Position numbers and translations under genes: made by a program. The notes beneath the pieces were generated by a model. That model saw nothing but the letters and a program-made list of their open reading frames with translations. It did not search any database and was not told the DNA's origin. This document shows, piece after piece, positions 28,101-39,999 of a stretch of DNA of 64,000 nt. The stretch covers positions 11,180,177 to 11,244,176 of the forward strand of contig CM028898.1 of assembly GCA_016801885.1 (NCBI GenBank). The letters are read 5' to 3'. This DNA comes from Toxotes chatareus (Eukaryota > Chordata > Actinopteri > Toxotidae). Every line of letters begins with the position of its first letter. Position 1 is the first letter of the stretch.

Positions 28101-31100
28101 AAAGTTTTATTTCACTTTAGCCATCCCATTTTAATGGTAGGAAGTAAAACAGCTGAACTGTTCATTTTGATTTTGTTTTATAGGGTATAGCTGAGAAAGG
28201 TCCACAAACCAATAATGCGAAAAGGTAGTATAACTCCCTGTGTAGATATGTAAATGGGAAACAACACTGCACCACAGGGTGAAGAGGCAGAAGCTGCAGG
28301 TGCAGAAATGTCAAAACCTGAGCAAATAAATCCCCATACTGTCTGCATATTTAGATATAGTACCACAAGTGGCATTGGTTTTCTGGTTTGGATGAACTGA
28401 CTGTTACTGCTCACATTAGACAGTATCCAACGGTCGACTTATTCCTCCTGGAACACATTCATTTCCATCATGGTAGTGATTTAACACACCTGGTCAACAT
28501 CTGCATCCTTTAAATGAATGTAATGTTCCTTTTCTAAAGCACATGGACTGGTCTTATACTGGATTAACTGGCCTACCTTGGATCATGTGTTTGCATCGCT
28601 GGCAGCTGGCAGGCCTACGGAAGACGTGCTCCTGGAAACAGTGGGTCTTGACCGGCTGCATCAGCTGGGCCTGAGTCTTTGGCTGAGTTTTGGAGGTGAC
28701 GGACAGTGAGGGACTGATTGAAGGTGAGTGTGATGACAATGAAGGGTTGGGACTGATTGAGGGGGACAAGGAGGGAGAGCGCTCATAGGCCAGTGGGGAC
28801 TCAGAGAAGGGGGGAGGAGATGGTGGAGGTGGTGGTGTGGTGATGAGGGCGGAGGGTGAGCGGGCTTCACCATTGCTGCGCTGGAAAAAGTTGTCCACAC
28901 TCTTGCTGCGCATGACTGATTTGAAGGACAGGGAGCGCTTCAGCCGCTGCAACTGAAAGAAAACACAAAGATGATATTTAGGAGAGGTTTTATTTTGATG
29001 TATTTAGTTTTGTTTTGTGATTCATTACAGCCTGACAAAATATATATACGCAAGTGAAATTTTAAAGTGGGAACAATACAAGTAGCCTTTGAAATGACAA
29101 AAGTGTTGAGTCCAGCTCGACGGGCTGTGTGTTAGCTCTACCCTCTGACTGTCCTTGCCCTACCAGGCTGGCTTCAGATCCTCCATCTTCAGCTTTTCTC
29201 TCCCCATTCCTTAGATCGCAAATTTGCCATCCCTTGTGAATCTACGCAAGTCAATACCCCTTAAAATTCACATTTGATTAGTTTTATTGAGCGGCCTGCA
29301 CCTTCGCATTTGATGCAGTCAGTGATGCATGGCAAACACAGTGTTTATCTTTGACTCTGCCTGCCTCCATTTCCCACATGCTTGCCATCCAGTGCTCTTG
29401 GCCACAATAAAGGGGAACTGATAATGACAAACAATTACAGGGATTTATGAGCTATGGGACCCAATATATGGAAATAATGACTGCTGAGGACTCATACACT
29501 CAAGAGAATGGCCTGGAGAATGAGGACAAGGATGTAATAAGGTCTCTCAGACTGAAGAGTACCTCCTCAGTTTACACAGCACTCATTAGCTGCCTATGTT
29601 TGCGACATTGTTTTGATAATTAGAGTCCTCCCTCAAACTTCAAAGTTGTTTCCACGATGTCTCTGAGCCTTAGTTTTGTTTATTTTATGACATGAATGTG
29701 TTTCTGCCTGTAGCAGAATAGCAAAAACGGGCGTTTTTCCTCTGCAAGAAAAACGTAAAGAAAACAAAAAAGCTGTCTAACTTTAAATCACTGTTTTCAT
29801 GCATGTTTATGGGTGAGATGGTAGCATCCTCATCATGTCTATTGCTCCTCTGAGCTTTGAAAGCCACCGCTTTTCTCATCTGCACTCCTTCGCAGAAAAT
29901 CTGATCAATAGCATTGAGCAGGTTCCTCTTTTTCTTCTTTAAGCTACAGATTCACAGATGCCAATTAGTTTGAGTGATGAAAAGTCCTCTCTGTTGACCC
30001 ATTAGTGTGTGCCTCTCATAAATGTTTTCTACAGGGAGCTGAGCCCATGCTTTCCTTAATGGCCTTTACTTGGCTCGACCGGTGGTCCATTCAGTAATGG
30101 ATGTTCCTCTCTATTAGATTTTTAACTTGTCTGACTTTGTTAATCTTCTCTGTGGTGAAGGCCTGCCTTTGCTTCAGTTCCAAGGGAAAAGGAACAATTT
30201 CTTCCAGCACAAACTAGGCAACACAAGACTGATAATCAATAGGTTAATATACCACCCTCAGCTTTTACAAAGATTAAAGAAACAAAGACATAAAAAAGGT
30301 TTTAACTTAGGCTGATGTGAAAATAAAACTATTAGCCTTAGGTATAACTGAGCATTACTACTCCCAACTACAGTATACTGACACAGGGCAGTTTACAATG
30401 CTACATTGGTTTCTGCTCAAATTTATAGTCTGTACGAATGAAAGCAATAAATAAAAGTTACATGCATACGATGTAAGTGTGTGGCTTTATACAGGTCATC
30501 AGTGGGCCTATAATCTCACAGCTGATCCCTTTTATCCTAACCTATAAAGTTTACGCCTAAGTGCTATCAAAGAAATAGTCCAGCAAAGGTGTTTTATGAC
30601 TGTTCTCCAAAAGTACAAAGACGCAGTATAGTTTCTGCAGCTTGGCAACTGCTGTGAACACTTTCATGGGTCAGCATTAGTCCAAGTTAAAGTGCAGTAT
30701 ATGTCAGAAAGAATGAATGCATTTTATGAATCCTCATAAAATTGTGTCCGTTTGCGGGCAGTTTCTTAAGGTTTTGGTTTGGCTTCTCACATCCTGTAAT
30801 TCATACTGTTCTTTTATTTTTCTTAAATTATTTGTGTTAATAGCCACAACTTAAGGATGAGCAGGAGGTTGCCTTAAATATTGAATATCTTTTACAGGAA
30901 AGATACTCAACAAAATATCTAATTATTATCTCTCAACATGACCCTTTTCTTACTCATAATATCTCAGTAAGTCAAATCATTTCCAATAAAATAAACTTGT
31001 TGCCAGAAAATGACACTTACACCATCAGTTCAGGGAAATTTAGATACTACAGCAAACATTGGCAGAGTATTGTACCCAAAAGCTACATGGCATCCCACTA

Positions 31101-34100
31101 CATACCACTATCTTGATTATCTCCTAGCCTTTGTGGTTACTTTAATTATAAACGGCATATGTGGCTTGTGTTATAATGTTTGTTTGTATAGCTGCTAGTT
31201 TGCTGGCTGGTACCATGTTTTCTTACATCCCATAATGTCCTCCCCTGGAAACAGAAATCAAAAGCAGAGTTCTAATGAATTCAAATCTCTATATTTCTCT
31301 GTCGCACTCTTGTGTCTCTCAGTAAGGTTTTTAAAAGTCTATTTATGGATCACAGAACTGGAGACCCATCACACTCTGAACTACTGACAGCAATTAGCTC
31401 ATCACAGTGCGAGTAGTGTAGTGTACTAGAACAGACTGTGGGAAAAAAATGGTAAAACAGGAGGAAGAAATGGGAAAAAGAACATAGCAAAAGAAGAGAC
31501 AGACTGAAAATGCCACACCACCACTATCCACCCCCTCGTCTTTGAAAGCTCAATAATACACCGCGGCCTTTCTCGATCACCCCTCTGACAGACACAGTAC
31601 AAATGGTACAGTGAAGAGACTGAGGAGATGTCTCAGCCTTGTTCTTCGACCGTTTGAAAATGAGCACAGAGCGGAGAGATGTTTGGTGAAGGCTTCTATA
31701 AATAGACTGTTGTGAGGACTGCCTGGATAAATTAATGATTAAGAAGTGGGGGGGTGGGTGTTCACACAAGATGCCTGTGAAAGGCAAAAAGTCATCCTGC
31801 TGCCACTACGATGCAGATGCAACTCCCTGTGTTTTTCCTGCACTGTCTGAGGTGACTGCTGAGGAAGAGCATCATGAAAGAAAAAATAAAATCTCTGTGC
31901 TAATGGTTCTACATGTGAACACATCTTGAACATTAATAGTTCAGTTAAGTTCACCCTGGATCTAGCAATCCACAGGAAAGACAATTTAACACAAGGTCTT
32001 TTTTCCTCTGGAAAAGACTCTAAACATGGTTTCACAAAGATTATGTATTTAGTTGGAATTCATTCATGAAATGCTTTGGTACTAAAATATCAGCCTTCTT
32101 TACATAATTAACAGTAATGAAGAAACAGAAACTTCATGTCTGCTGGCAGTTTTGGCAGCTGCCACACGGTTGGCACGTCTCGTCGGGTGGTCCGGTCTTG
32201 TCAAGGAATCAGTCCAGGGTGAGCTGGGTGCAGATACATAAAACTCAGTGCTTTAAGTCATAAAAATAATTATTACATCAGGTTTATAAGCCTCTCTTGG
32301 ATAAGAAATGTTTATTTTTATCCTTGGTCTTGCACTTGAACGGTGCTAGAGCTGCCTTTCCTGTCCTTATGCACAGTCACTACACAGCAGCATGTTGTAT
32401 ACTGCAAGCTCTGACTGATGACATGAGAATATTGTTTTGTACACATTATGCCCATGTCTTAGAACTGCTATACTGAATTGATTGGATGACAGTATGTAAA
32501 TGCACATATTACACTTTTTAAATAAACCCCAGTTTCTGTTTGAAAAGTGGTACATGCTATCTTAGTTTCTCCCCATTATTCCTACATCTGGTATCCAGAT
32601 CCAGGATGAATCCATAATTGCCTCTCTGCAGAAGCTTTATCTGCAGTCGGGACACAGTTGAGCAACTTGCACCCCAGTGTCTGCCAGCTCTCACACATGC
32701 CCACTGCAGAGTTTTTCTCAGGACATCTCTAGCTGCACATGATATTCAAAATATTACTGAACATAATGGAGCCTGGTTAAGTTTGGGATTCTTCTGGCAG
32801 TGACCTGAGCTTTGAATTAAAGGTGACCCACTCCAGCTGGACCTTGTTAGGAAAAAGTGCGCCACCTGAAACAGGCTTTTGTGCGAATAGAAAGTTGTAA
32901 TGCATCACTGCACAAGCTGCATTGCTGGTGACAGAGTGAAAACGACAGTTCAACTACACTTTTCCTTACAGAAAGTATAATATTTCCTCTTCCCATCTCG
33001 GTGTATTAGAGGGATTTTTAGGGATTTTAATTAGCTGAGACATTCTGACACTATCTGAAAAGCACTTGTGAGGAGGGAAGTTTAATATTGTTAGTAATGC
33101 CATTTCATGTGAAAATTAAAAGTATGAAAAATTAGATTCAGATGTAATGAATTTAACTTTGATGTGACAGTTTTAAGTTACTTGAGAGGTTCTTGTGCTC
33201 TTTTACAGACACACTGTTCCGCTCACTTATTACTTGATGTATGACTTACCAAATCACTGTCATGTCACATTGTTATACATTATACCTAAATATATTATAG
33301 ACTCTATCAATTATAGATTAAGAAAACTAAATAAATCAAAGATTGCATGACAAGCTAAAAAAAGGCTTTTATTTTAAGGATTTTGCAGATGAGAATCTGA
33401 GGTGTCTCTCTAAACTTTTTACACTACAAGGTGTAAATCAAGATAGAAATATTCTCATATGATTCTCTCATTGTCACTTTCACAGCCCTGTGTGTGGCTA
33501 CCAAATATCTGGCTATTGTATGAAGGGCTGTTTCTTAGTGATGCATGAGCCTCTGGGTAGAAACAACTCCACCGGCTCACAGGCTGTCTGCCTGAGTGTG
33601 CAGCAAAATGGAGCTTGCATTTCCAAATCCAGCCTTTTAAAAGGCTTAGCTGCACAAGGAGCATTTGCAGTCAGCATTAGGTGACTGCCACCATGGCCCT
33701 TTGATGTTCACACAATGTTGAAAAAACAACACTCACAACAAGTTGGTTACCTATGATTAATGCATGATCGTGTACACCAAAAGCAGAGACAGAGTGGTGA
33801 CTTTCAAGACAAATCCAAAGCACTGGCTTTTAAAAGATGTCCTGCTTTTAATTTGAGCCGCCCTAAACTATCATACAGTGAGACAAGTGACTCATTGTAT
33901 ATCATCCTGTTTTTACACAGTGCATCTAAAGGAGTCAGTATTGTAAGTCAGTTAACTTGTTTCATGGCTGGTCTTTGTTACAGTCCCACACCAAGCTGAA
34001 AGCCTTCATAAGTCCTTGGGAATCAATTATGATACAAGAGAAACAATGAGAGGTGCAGGACAAGATCATTATATTTGTATTCAAAGCATAACCTTCTTTA

Positions 34101-37100
34101 TTGATTTTTAGGTTTGCTCAGGAATCGTTATCTTAGATAAACGAGGGACAGGCGTAAAAGGATATTCTACAAAGCAGAGATGAATTATTCAGTTGATAAA
34201 ACTGTCTTACACTTGGAGCGAAAGTCCTTTTTTTAAAAAATTAAAAATTAATTTTATTTCAATGCCAAGGACTTACTAGCAGTGCACTCTTCAGGAGTTC
34301 ACAATAAAGTTATTTTGTAGTTACTAAGCAACACAAGCTCTTTATGAATGAACATATTTTTGTTAATGCAGTCAGAGGTGTGTTTTTTTCAGGTTTTTTT
34401 TATTCAAGGTGAGTCTGCCATTTAGAACTGAAGATCAGAACTATCCATTATAAAACTTCATTTCTTCCACTCCATTACATCAACAGCCTCATCTTTTACA
34501 GAGAAAACAACTTCACTGTCACTAAAGCAGCAACCTAAGGTCAGTACTAAATAAAGGCTAAACAAAGTCCATACTTTTCCCCCAGCAGACTCCACTCTTA
34601 TCCTGACACTGCACAAGGGACTCTGCTGGATCAGCAGCATTTCTGAACTCAATCAAGGACAGTAATTCAATGACTTCACCATTAATCAAAACGGTGCCGG
34701 GTCAACAGTGGATACATGAGAACAATGGTGACACTGTTCTTTGTGTATTTTCTGTCATTGTAAATATCCATCTCTCCCCGTCTTCCTCATAGTGACTCTG
34801 TCTCCCTCTAACCCTTCATCTGTTTTCTGTGCAGACCATAGTTTGTTTCAAAGGTCAACAGTACAAGTCAATCATTCTGGCAGGCGAAACACAAACATAT
34901 CACGGTCTGTCAGAAGTTAGGTGAGTGATTGATGTATCCTCCTGCTAACAGCGATACAGAAGAAACAAGCACAAGGAGGCTGAATACACTTTGTTATGAA
35001 ATGTCATCTACAATCACATGAATGGTGCGGACACATGCTGGTACACATCAGAACAGCTCTGCAGTTGTATTTGGTCATTAAAGAAGTTTAGTTATCTACT
35101 GACACAAGAATTCAGAAGTTATCCAAGAGGAAATGAAATGTCACCACTGTCAAATCTCGTCCAAAGCTAATCAAAGAAAACAGCATCATTTTCCAGTTTT
35201 ACAACTAAACATTTGCATATTATATTTGTTTCATGAACTGTAAAAAAAATTAATTGGAATTTGACCATTTTCATGTTGCATAATCATCAGTAGTCAGTAA
35301 AACCGGAGATAAGAAGGATGTGAAATTGAGTCTTAATTAAAAAAAGAACTGGCAACGCTGGTCTTGCATCATTCTCTGACAAATGAAGAGACACTGCCAC
35401 TTGCCCCTTCTTTTGTGGTCTGGCTTCTTAATTTGGCTCGTCCCCTCTTTTTCTGTTTCTTATATTCTCTCCCCACCCCCTCTTTTTCCCTTTCTCTGAC
35501 ATTCCTGGCAGGACATCTGGTTGGCCACCCTATTCTTAAATCACCTTTACCCTTTCAAGCACTCAGGCAACGATCGACAGCCAGTCACTCAGAGCTACGG
35601 AGGAAGAAGACAGTGTAGGAAAGGAAGGAGTGGGAGAGTAGAGACATGACGACAGAAAAATAAGGTTATGTGAAGTGCAGGTGGATAAAGAAACTGTTTT
35701 GGTTTTAATTTAATGGGCCAGTCTATGGATAAAAGAAAGGAAATAAATACTTAAAGTGTAGAGCAAAAAAAAAAAAATTAGATAAGTTTGTGAGAAGAGA
35801 GAGCTCTGGGAAGTTGGTGTCAAGGGCAAAGAAACCGCTGCCATCATTTCAGCTCATAAAAACGTCTTTGCGTTGGCTGAGAACGTGATGGGCTGTATGA
35901 AGGCCCTGTGGACGGGGCCACAGCACCACCTTGCATTATCAGCATCTAAACCCACTACCTTTTGTGAATATTAAACTTAATGTAGCTGCTGATTCTGAGC
36001 ACAGCTCTCGTTTCATCCACTACTAAACAATGAAGAACTTAAAGGAACTGTTCGACATTTCCAGACATATGCTTCATCACTTTCTTGCTGAGAAACCCCT
36101 CTTATGGACATAAGGTAATTATCAAGCTTAGCTTAGCATAAAGACTAGAAACAGGGGGAAACAGCTAACCTAAAAAGAAAGAAAGTTTGTTTAATCCATG
36201 TAAAAATGACAATCTGCCATTAAATGTGGGTTATGTGATAGACAATTTCTTGGTCAAGACCAGTAACAACTGCTCCCTAGTAAGAAATAGTTTGGCATAT
36301 AACTCAAGAAATGGCAAATTGTTTGATTACACAAATGAGATATACTGTGATGATTACTGAGCTTTAGAGGTGTTGGTAGGTGGTTTTTGTTACCTCTGGA
36401 CGAGTCAGGCAAGCTGTTTCCCCCCGTTTCCAGTCTTTGTGCTAAGCTAAGCTATTGGCTGCCGCCTGCAGTTATGGGAGTGGAGTCAATCTTCTCATCA
36501 GCAAGAAAGAGAATACGCATATTTCCCAAACTGAATAACCATTCCTCTTCTTAACCATGGCTTTGTCTTTCCACACCTCAAACTTTCGTCATCATCTTCA
36601 CATTTGCTGTACCTTACTAAACGCAAGACACTTGAGCGGCATGTGCTCCAAGTGATTAGGGAGGAATAATAATATTTTTGGACCCATCACCTTGCCTGTA
36701 GGTGGAGGAGGTGGAATAACTATTCATTCTCTGTCACAGCCTCTATTAGAAGCACTCCAGAAAGCTGGTGGGCCCACTTAGCACTGTAATAAATACTCTG
36801 AGAGCCGAGGGACAGTGAAGAGACAGAGAGGGAGAGGAAAGGGAGCGATGAAGGAGAGCTGATGAAGAGATGAGAAGGACTGCAGAGAGAGGCACTAAGA
36901 GGAACTGAGAAGGAGAAAGACAGAGGCAGAAGAGGGAAAGCAAGAAGTGGAAATTGTTATGAAATGAATAGAGCGATGTGCAGAGAGAAGATTGAGAGTG
37001 ACAGAAAGAAACAAGTGAAGCTCTAGAGACACCCTCAAGCAGACTACTATAAAAGAGACCCCAGTTGTAACACACATTTAATCTTTCCCTCCCCTTTTCC

Positions 37101-38452
37101 TCTTCATTCTTCTTCTGTGGGATGCGAATTGGTTGCGTCTCCCAGCGGGGGGGGCTGGGGGGGGGCTTGGCAAACACAGAGCTACATGGCTGACGCAGCT
37201 CTGAGGATTGTTCCCTCCCAGTTCTGTTTTGTCTGGACGGCCATTTGTGTGAATTATGACCCAGCCCCTAGCTAGACACAGCAAACATCTGCTTGCTTGC
37301 TGATTGGCTCATAAATTCACGAAGCCCCTTAACGCCCACCATCCATTGTGTTGTCTGTAGTCAAATAGAAACAACAAGAAGCGTGCTCTGCCAGGCTTGT
37401 TCCGGGTCCTTTTGGCAATAACCAGCAAAGGACTGTCATAATAATGTGATTGCTTGCTGCGATTGCTGCAATTAAGGCTGTTCTTGAAGCTCGTTTGAAA
37501 ATGTTAAACAAAATAAATGGGATGCAGGAGATTTAGGTCAAGTCAGTAAGTGAGAATTTACTGAGAACAGCCAAGGTTTGAAGTTCAGCTCAATGTTTTT
37601 TTTAGTCAAGAAAATTGATCAGTGACAAGAAGCCCATCTTTTTTTTTTTTTTTTTTTTTTTTTAAATACTTCATAACAACTGCCTTGGGGCCCAAGAGCT
37701 CCAGGGGTCCCTAGCTTCAGGAATACTGTGTTTACTCGTTTGTGCAAAGTTGAAAATTTGTGTGGGAATATGCAGTCAGTTAATATTGTCCTACTAAAGG
37801 ACAATATCTAAATATCTAATATCTAAAGGACAGTATGCACAAAAGATTATGGACATCTCCGTTTCAATTCAGCTGCAGTCCCTTTTGCACTGCCTCCATT
37901 GTCTCAAAGCATCATCTTTAACTTGTCTGCCTCTTTCTGAGTCTCATTTTTACAGCTGAGGTGACTGACTCAAGAAGAAACTTACCATCATTGTAGCTCA
38001 TGAATAGAGTGAATTCATGTCTTAAGTATTTTGTGCATTCCCTATACATGCCACAGAGAGAACACACATGCACCTTCATGTAATCTCTGCCCTCTAACTC
38101 TGAGGTCAGGGTAGTTACAAGAAATAAAGCTGCTTAGAGTTGTTATGCAAGACCTGCAGCCACCACAGAATTAGTCTCATAAGACAGACACCAACTTAGG
38201 TATGTGGGCAAGTCAAAATTCCCATAAAGAAATACTTTAATTAACACACAGAGCACGTGGTTAAACGAGTCCGAGAAAGCTTCAGACACACCCTTGCTTC
38301 AATATCAATAAGCAATTATCTATTGGAAAAGCAGTCCCATGTTTGCACAGGTGTGTTGTTACCTTTGATTCGGTCTGACAGGGCACGGTAGCCTGTGGTC
38401 GGTGAAGGTCTCTGTTTTGTGGTTCATTCTCCTTCTCGCTGATTTCCGTCAT
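18701..38452 (-). CDS. stac2: SH3 and cysteine-rich domain-containing protein 2 (STAC2), 11 coding exons
   Basis: STAC proteins are adaptors that bind voltage-gated L-type calcium channels at the cytoplasmic face and modulate their trafficking and inactivation. Exons (minus): 38452-38363, 28952-28577, 27451-27357, 22671-22587, 22350-22244, 22118-22055, 21407-21352, 21185-21097, 20447-20396, 19201-19064, 18799-18701; they total 1251 bases, 416 residues plus TGA (human 411). The start MTEISEKENEP matches human STAC2. A C1-type zinc domain spans residues 134-184 (H134, C147, C150, C164, C167, H172, C175, C184). A proline/serine-rich linker precedes it (about 65-115). First SH3 about 302-357 (YVALYKFLPQE, EDWWKG, FFPANFVQRV); second SH3-like domain about 361-416, ending VPVKYLLEI. 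Intron 1 is 9.4 kb. The donor after exon 8 is gtcagt, weaker than usual, but the frame across it (LELQ-PGDR) proves it. STAC or STAC3 are excluded by closer agreement with STAC2 at both ends. Confidence 0.95.
21409..21570 (-). promoter_or_regulatory. stac2: Long polypyrimidine tract before stac2 exon 7
   Basis: On the minus strand the sequence just upstream of the acceptor at 21408 is strongly pyrimidine-rich for about 150 bases (purine-rich on the plus strand, aaagagaaagggagagggg and similar), interrupted near 21475-21515. This far exceeds the roughly 20 bases needed for U2AF binding. It may be simple-sequence expansion that happens to lie by a small 56-base exon. Confidence 0.5.
21886..22012 (+). 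repeat. Interspersed repeat, family B, partial copy
   Basis: Blocks tgagaagattaacaccactctaatatc, gtaaatatgaagcta and ggtggttagcttgcatat, between stac2 exons 6 and 7. They resemble one end of the fuller element at 36048-36533, which carries gcttagcttagcataaagact and tcttctcatcagcaagaaagag. Assignment to the same family rests partly on memory of the fish consensus. Confidence 0.45.
22431..22450. repeat. (CA)n microsatellite in stac2 intron
   Basis: Twenty bases of CA dinucleotide about 80 bases upstream (on the minus strand) of stac2 exon 5. Confidence 0.9.
24555..24583. repeat. (TAATG)n pentanucleotide microsatellite
   Basis: Five to six perfect units of the pentamer. A shorter run of the same pentamer (tgtaatgtaatgtaa) occurs at 26910-26925 in the same intron. 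Confidence 0.9.
25104..25155. repeat. (GT)n microsatellite
   Basis: 52 bases of uninterrupted GT dinucleotide in stac2 intron 3. Confidence 0.97.
25565..25668 (+). repeat. Interspersed repeat, family C, copy 2
   Basis: Carries aagtacaggtatctgtaaagtg, then acttgaataaatgtacccag and a terminal ttccaccactgtgactg block. It is a diverged 3'-end copy of the family seen at 16228-16372 and 45383-45490. Ends are approximate. Confidence 0.55.
36048..36533. repeat. Interspersed repeat, family B, with imperfect terminal inverted repeats
   Basis: The left end (ctgttcgacatttccagaca, then tcactttcttgctgagaa) is an imperfect reverse complement of the right end (tctcatcagcaagaaagaga then atacgcatatttcccaaac). 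A second inverted pair lies inside: agcttagcttagcataaagactagaaacag near 36125-36155 against gtttccagtctttgtgctaagctaagct near 36427-36455. This nested inverted structure and the lack of any open frame fit a non-autonomous DNA transposon. It lies in stac2 intron 1. Confidence 0.7.
37147..37165. repeat. Double G-run (G8-CT-G9)
   Basis: Eight G, then CT, then nine G, on the plus strand of stac2 intron 1. The transcribed pre-mRNA is read from the opposite strand and would carry C-runs, while the DNA strand itself could fold as a G-quadruplex. Confidence 0.85.
37639..37663. repeat. Poly-T run (25)
   Basis: Homopolymer in stac2 intron 1; on the minus (sense) strand this is poly-A and could mark the tail of an old retroposed sequence, though no body is recognisable. 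Confidence 0.9.
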
Positions 38453-39050
38453 CTCGGCTCAAAGGAAAAATAAAACAAAACAAAAAACTCCTTCAACTGC
38501 AATTAAAACTTAGGCAAACTGATCTGTCCACGGCGACAGAGGAACAAGGAAACTAAGCACACAGACGTTTAAACATCGCTACAGTCTCTCGTTCAAGGAG
38601 GTAGAGCTGGTTTCGTCGGCAACATCCGTGTGAGAATTTATTCTTAAGTATAATAATGTATTCCGTCGAAACGGTGCGTGCTGTTTTTGGGTTTTAGACA
38701 ATAAATTGTTCCAGAAAAGACAAATTAAATATATAATTTCACGGAGGTAAGTATCCAGTAGCAGCAGCCAGTCGGTTTCTCCACTTCTCTCCGCTGCCTC
38801 GCTCCTCTCTCATCCACCGGCCAGCTTTCCTCCCCTCGCGCGCACAAACACACACACACACACACGTGCGCGCGCGCTTTTACAACAACTTTGATTTCGC
38901 CGTGACAAAGTGCTCTTCACATCCTGATTGGTCCGCGCGTGTTGAAATACGTCAAAAGAATGTGGTGGAGCGCGTCGGGATTGGCCGAGACGCGATGACG
39001 CAAGGACGCTCGGGGCGGTACAAAACGCAGGTGGATCGACAGAGAGAAAA
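38453..39050 (-). promoter_or_regulatory. stac2: stac2 5' UTR and CpG-rich promoter region
   Basis: The 600 bases upstream of the stac2 ATG include a clear CpG-rich block at about 38800-39020 (ctcgcgcgcac, gtccgcgcgtg, gcgcgtcgggattgg, cgagacgcgatgacgc), unlike the AT-rich surroundings. Sequence attggcc and tgattgg words at about 38925-38985 could serve as CCAAT-type sites, and tgacgtca-like words occur nearby (atgacgcaa, tacgtcaaa). The transcription start cannot be fixed by eye. A CA/CG alternating tract lies at 38849-38877. Confidence 0.55.
38849..38877. repeat. Alternating CA then CG tract in the stac2 promoter
   Basis: CA dinucleotides run directly into cgtgcgcgcgcgc, giving about 29 bases of strictly alternating purine and pyrimidine, a Z-DNA-prone composition. 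Confidence 0.85.
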
Positions 39051-39177
39051 CGAGGTTTATGAAACTTTTGTGTACACCTGTAAATAAATAACAAGATGCA
39101 CTATAGAAACTAAATATAATATAATGTTTGATCTTTCACACACTTATTTCACAGTTATAGTTACTTGTTTATTTGAT

Positions 39178-39182
<5 letters not shown>

Positions 39183-39254
<72 letters not shown>
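39183..39254. repeat. (CT)n-(AT)n compound microsatellite
   Basis: About 46 bases of CT followed without interruption by about 26 bases of AT, just upstream of the stac2 promoter. Confidence 0.97.
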
Positions 39255-39258
<4 letters not shown>

Positions 39259-39941
39259 TGACAAAACATGTGACCATCTTATAAAATATGACACAGTATT
39301 ACTATCCACTGGGGAATTGATGGGGTATTTTTGCATTGTTATATTACTACTTTATTCATAAAAGAAAGGAAACTTCATCCACAGCTGGAAACAGCTGTGG
39401 TCATTATGTCTCTCCCCTCATTTATCAACATTTTTCCAGAAATTCGACAACCAGCTCTTGAACTCGTGCTCTACTGAATTAAAAAAATGTACTCCACAGG
39501 AGCAAGATCAGAGCAACTGAAGGAATCAACTTGAGTCACATTAGTAAGAGAAGTAAGACCTCCAATATCTTACTGCACCACTGCTGCATTGTTCATTCTG
39601 TACATCTGTTTCATCTTTTTTATACATACCTAAATGTACTTTTTACTGCTGTTTGCACTATCTGGTTAGATGCTGAGCTGCAGTGTACTGTACTGGTACT
39701 TACTGTGTGCAGTGACTGTAAAGTTGAATCTAATCCAGTGACTATTTGTTCATAATTTAAATTGAGCAAACCTGCAATCAAATGGCCACTAATGCATTAT
39801 TAGGATTTTACAGTTTTATATTGGTTTATTTGTCATTGGCAAGCAATCAAACAATAGAACAAAGAAATTATGGCTCCAGCTGCCTCTTTTGCTCTAGTGG
39901 AAAAACAGGTCCCATGACTGGTTACCTACACTTATCTGAGC

Positions 39942-39999
39942 TAATAATCCCATATAAACTTATATATATATATATTTATAAGTTTATATGGGATTATTA
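39942..39999. repeat. Perfect palindrome with 23-bp arms and AT loop
   Basis: Arms 39942-39964 (taataatcccatataaactt followed by ata) and 39977-39999 are exact reverse complements. The 12-base centre is alternating TA, so the palindrome is nearly continuous for 58 bases. Probably a small inverted-repeat transposable element; no coding content. Confidence 0.85.

Larger units (their letters stand above)
28953..38362 (-). other. stac2: stac2 intron 1 (9.4 kb)
   Basis: The longest intron, separating the 30-codon first exon from the proline-rich exon 2. I find no coding exon in it. It contains a family B inverted-repeat element (36048-36533), a purine-rich stretch (about 36795-37020), a double G-run (37147-37165) and a poly-T of 25 bases (37639-37663). 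A large first intron is a usual place for tissue-specific enhancers, but no particular element can be named by eye. Confidence 0.7.

Noticed and set aside
28661..28900. 79-codon minus-strand frame rich in proline and histidine
   Set aside because: Alternative frame of stac2 exon 2; the STAC2 frame carries the conserved C1-domain half and joins correctly to both neighbours.
36746..37177. 143-codon minus-strand open frame
   Set aside because: Encoded by a purine-rich tract (C/T-rich on the minus strand) inside stac2 intron 1; low-complexity S/L/F content.
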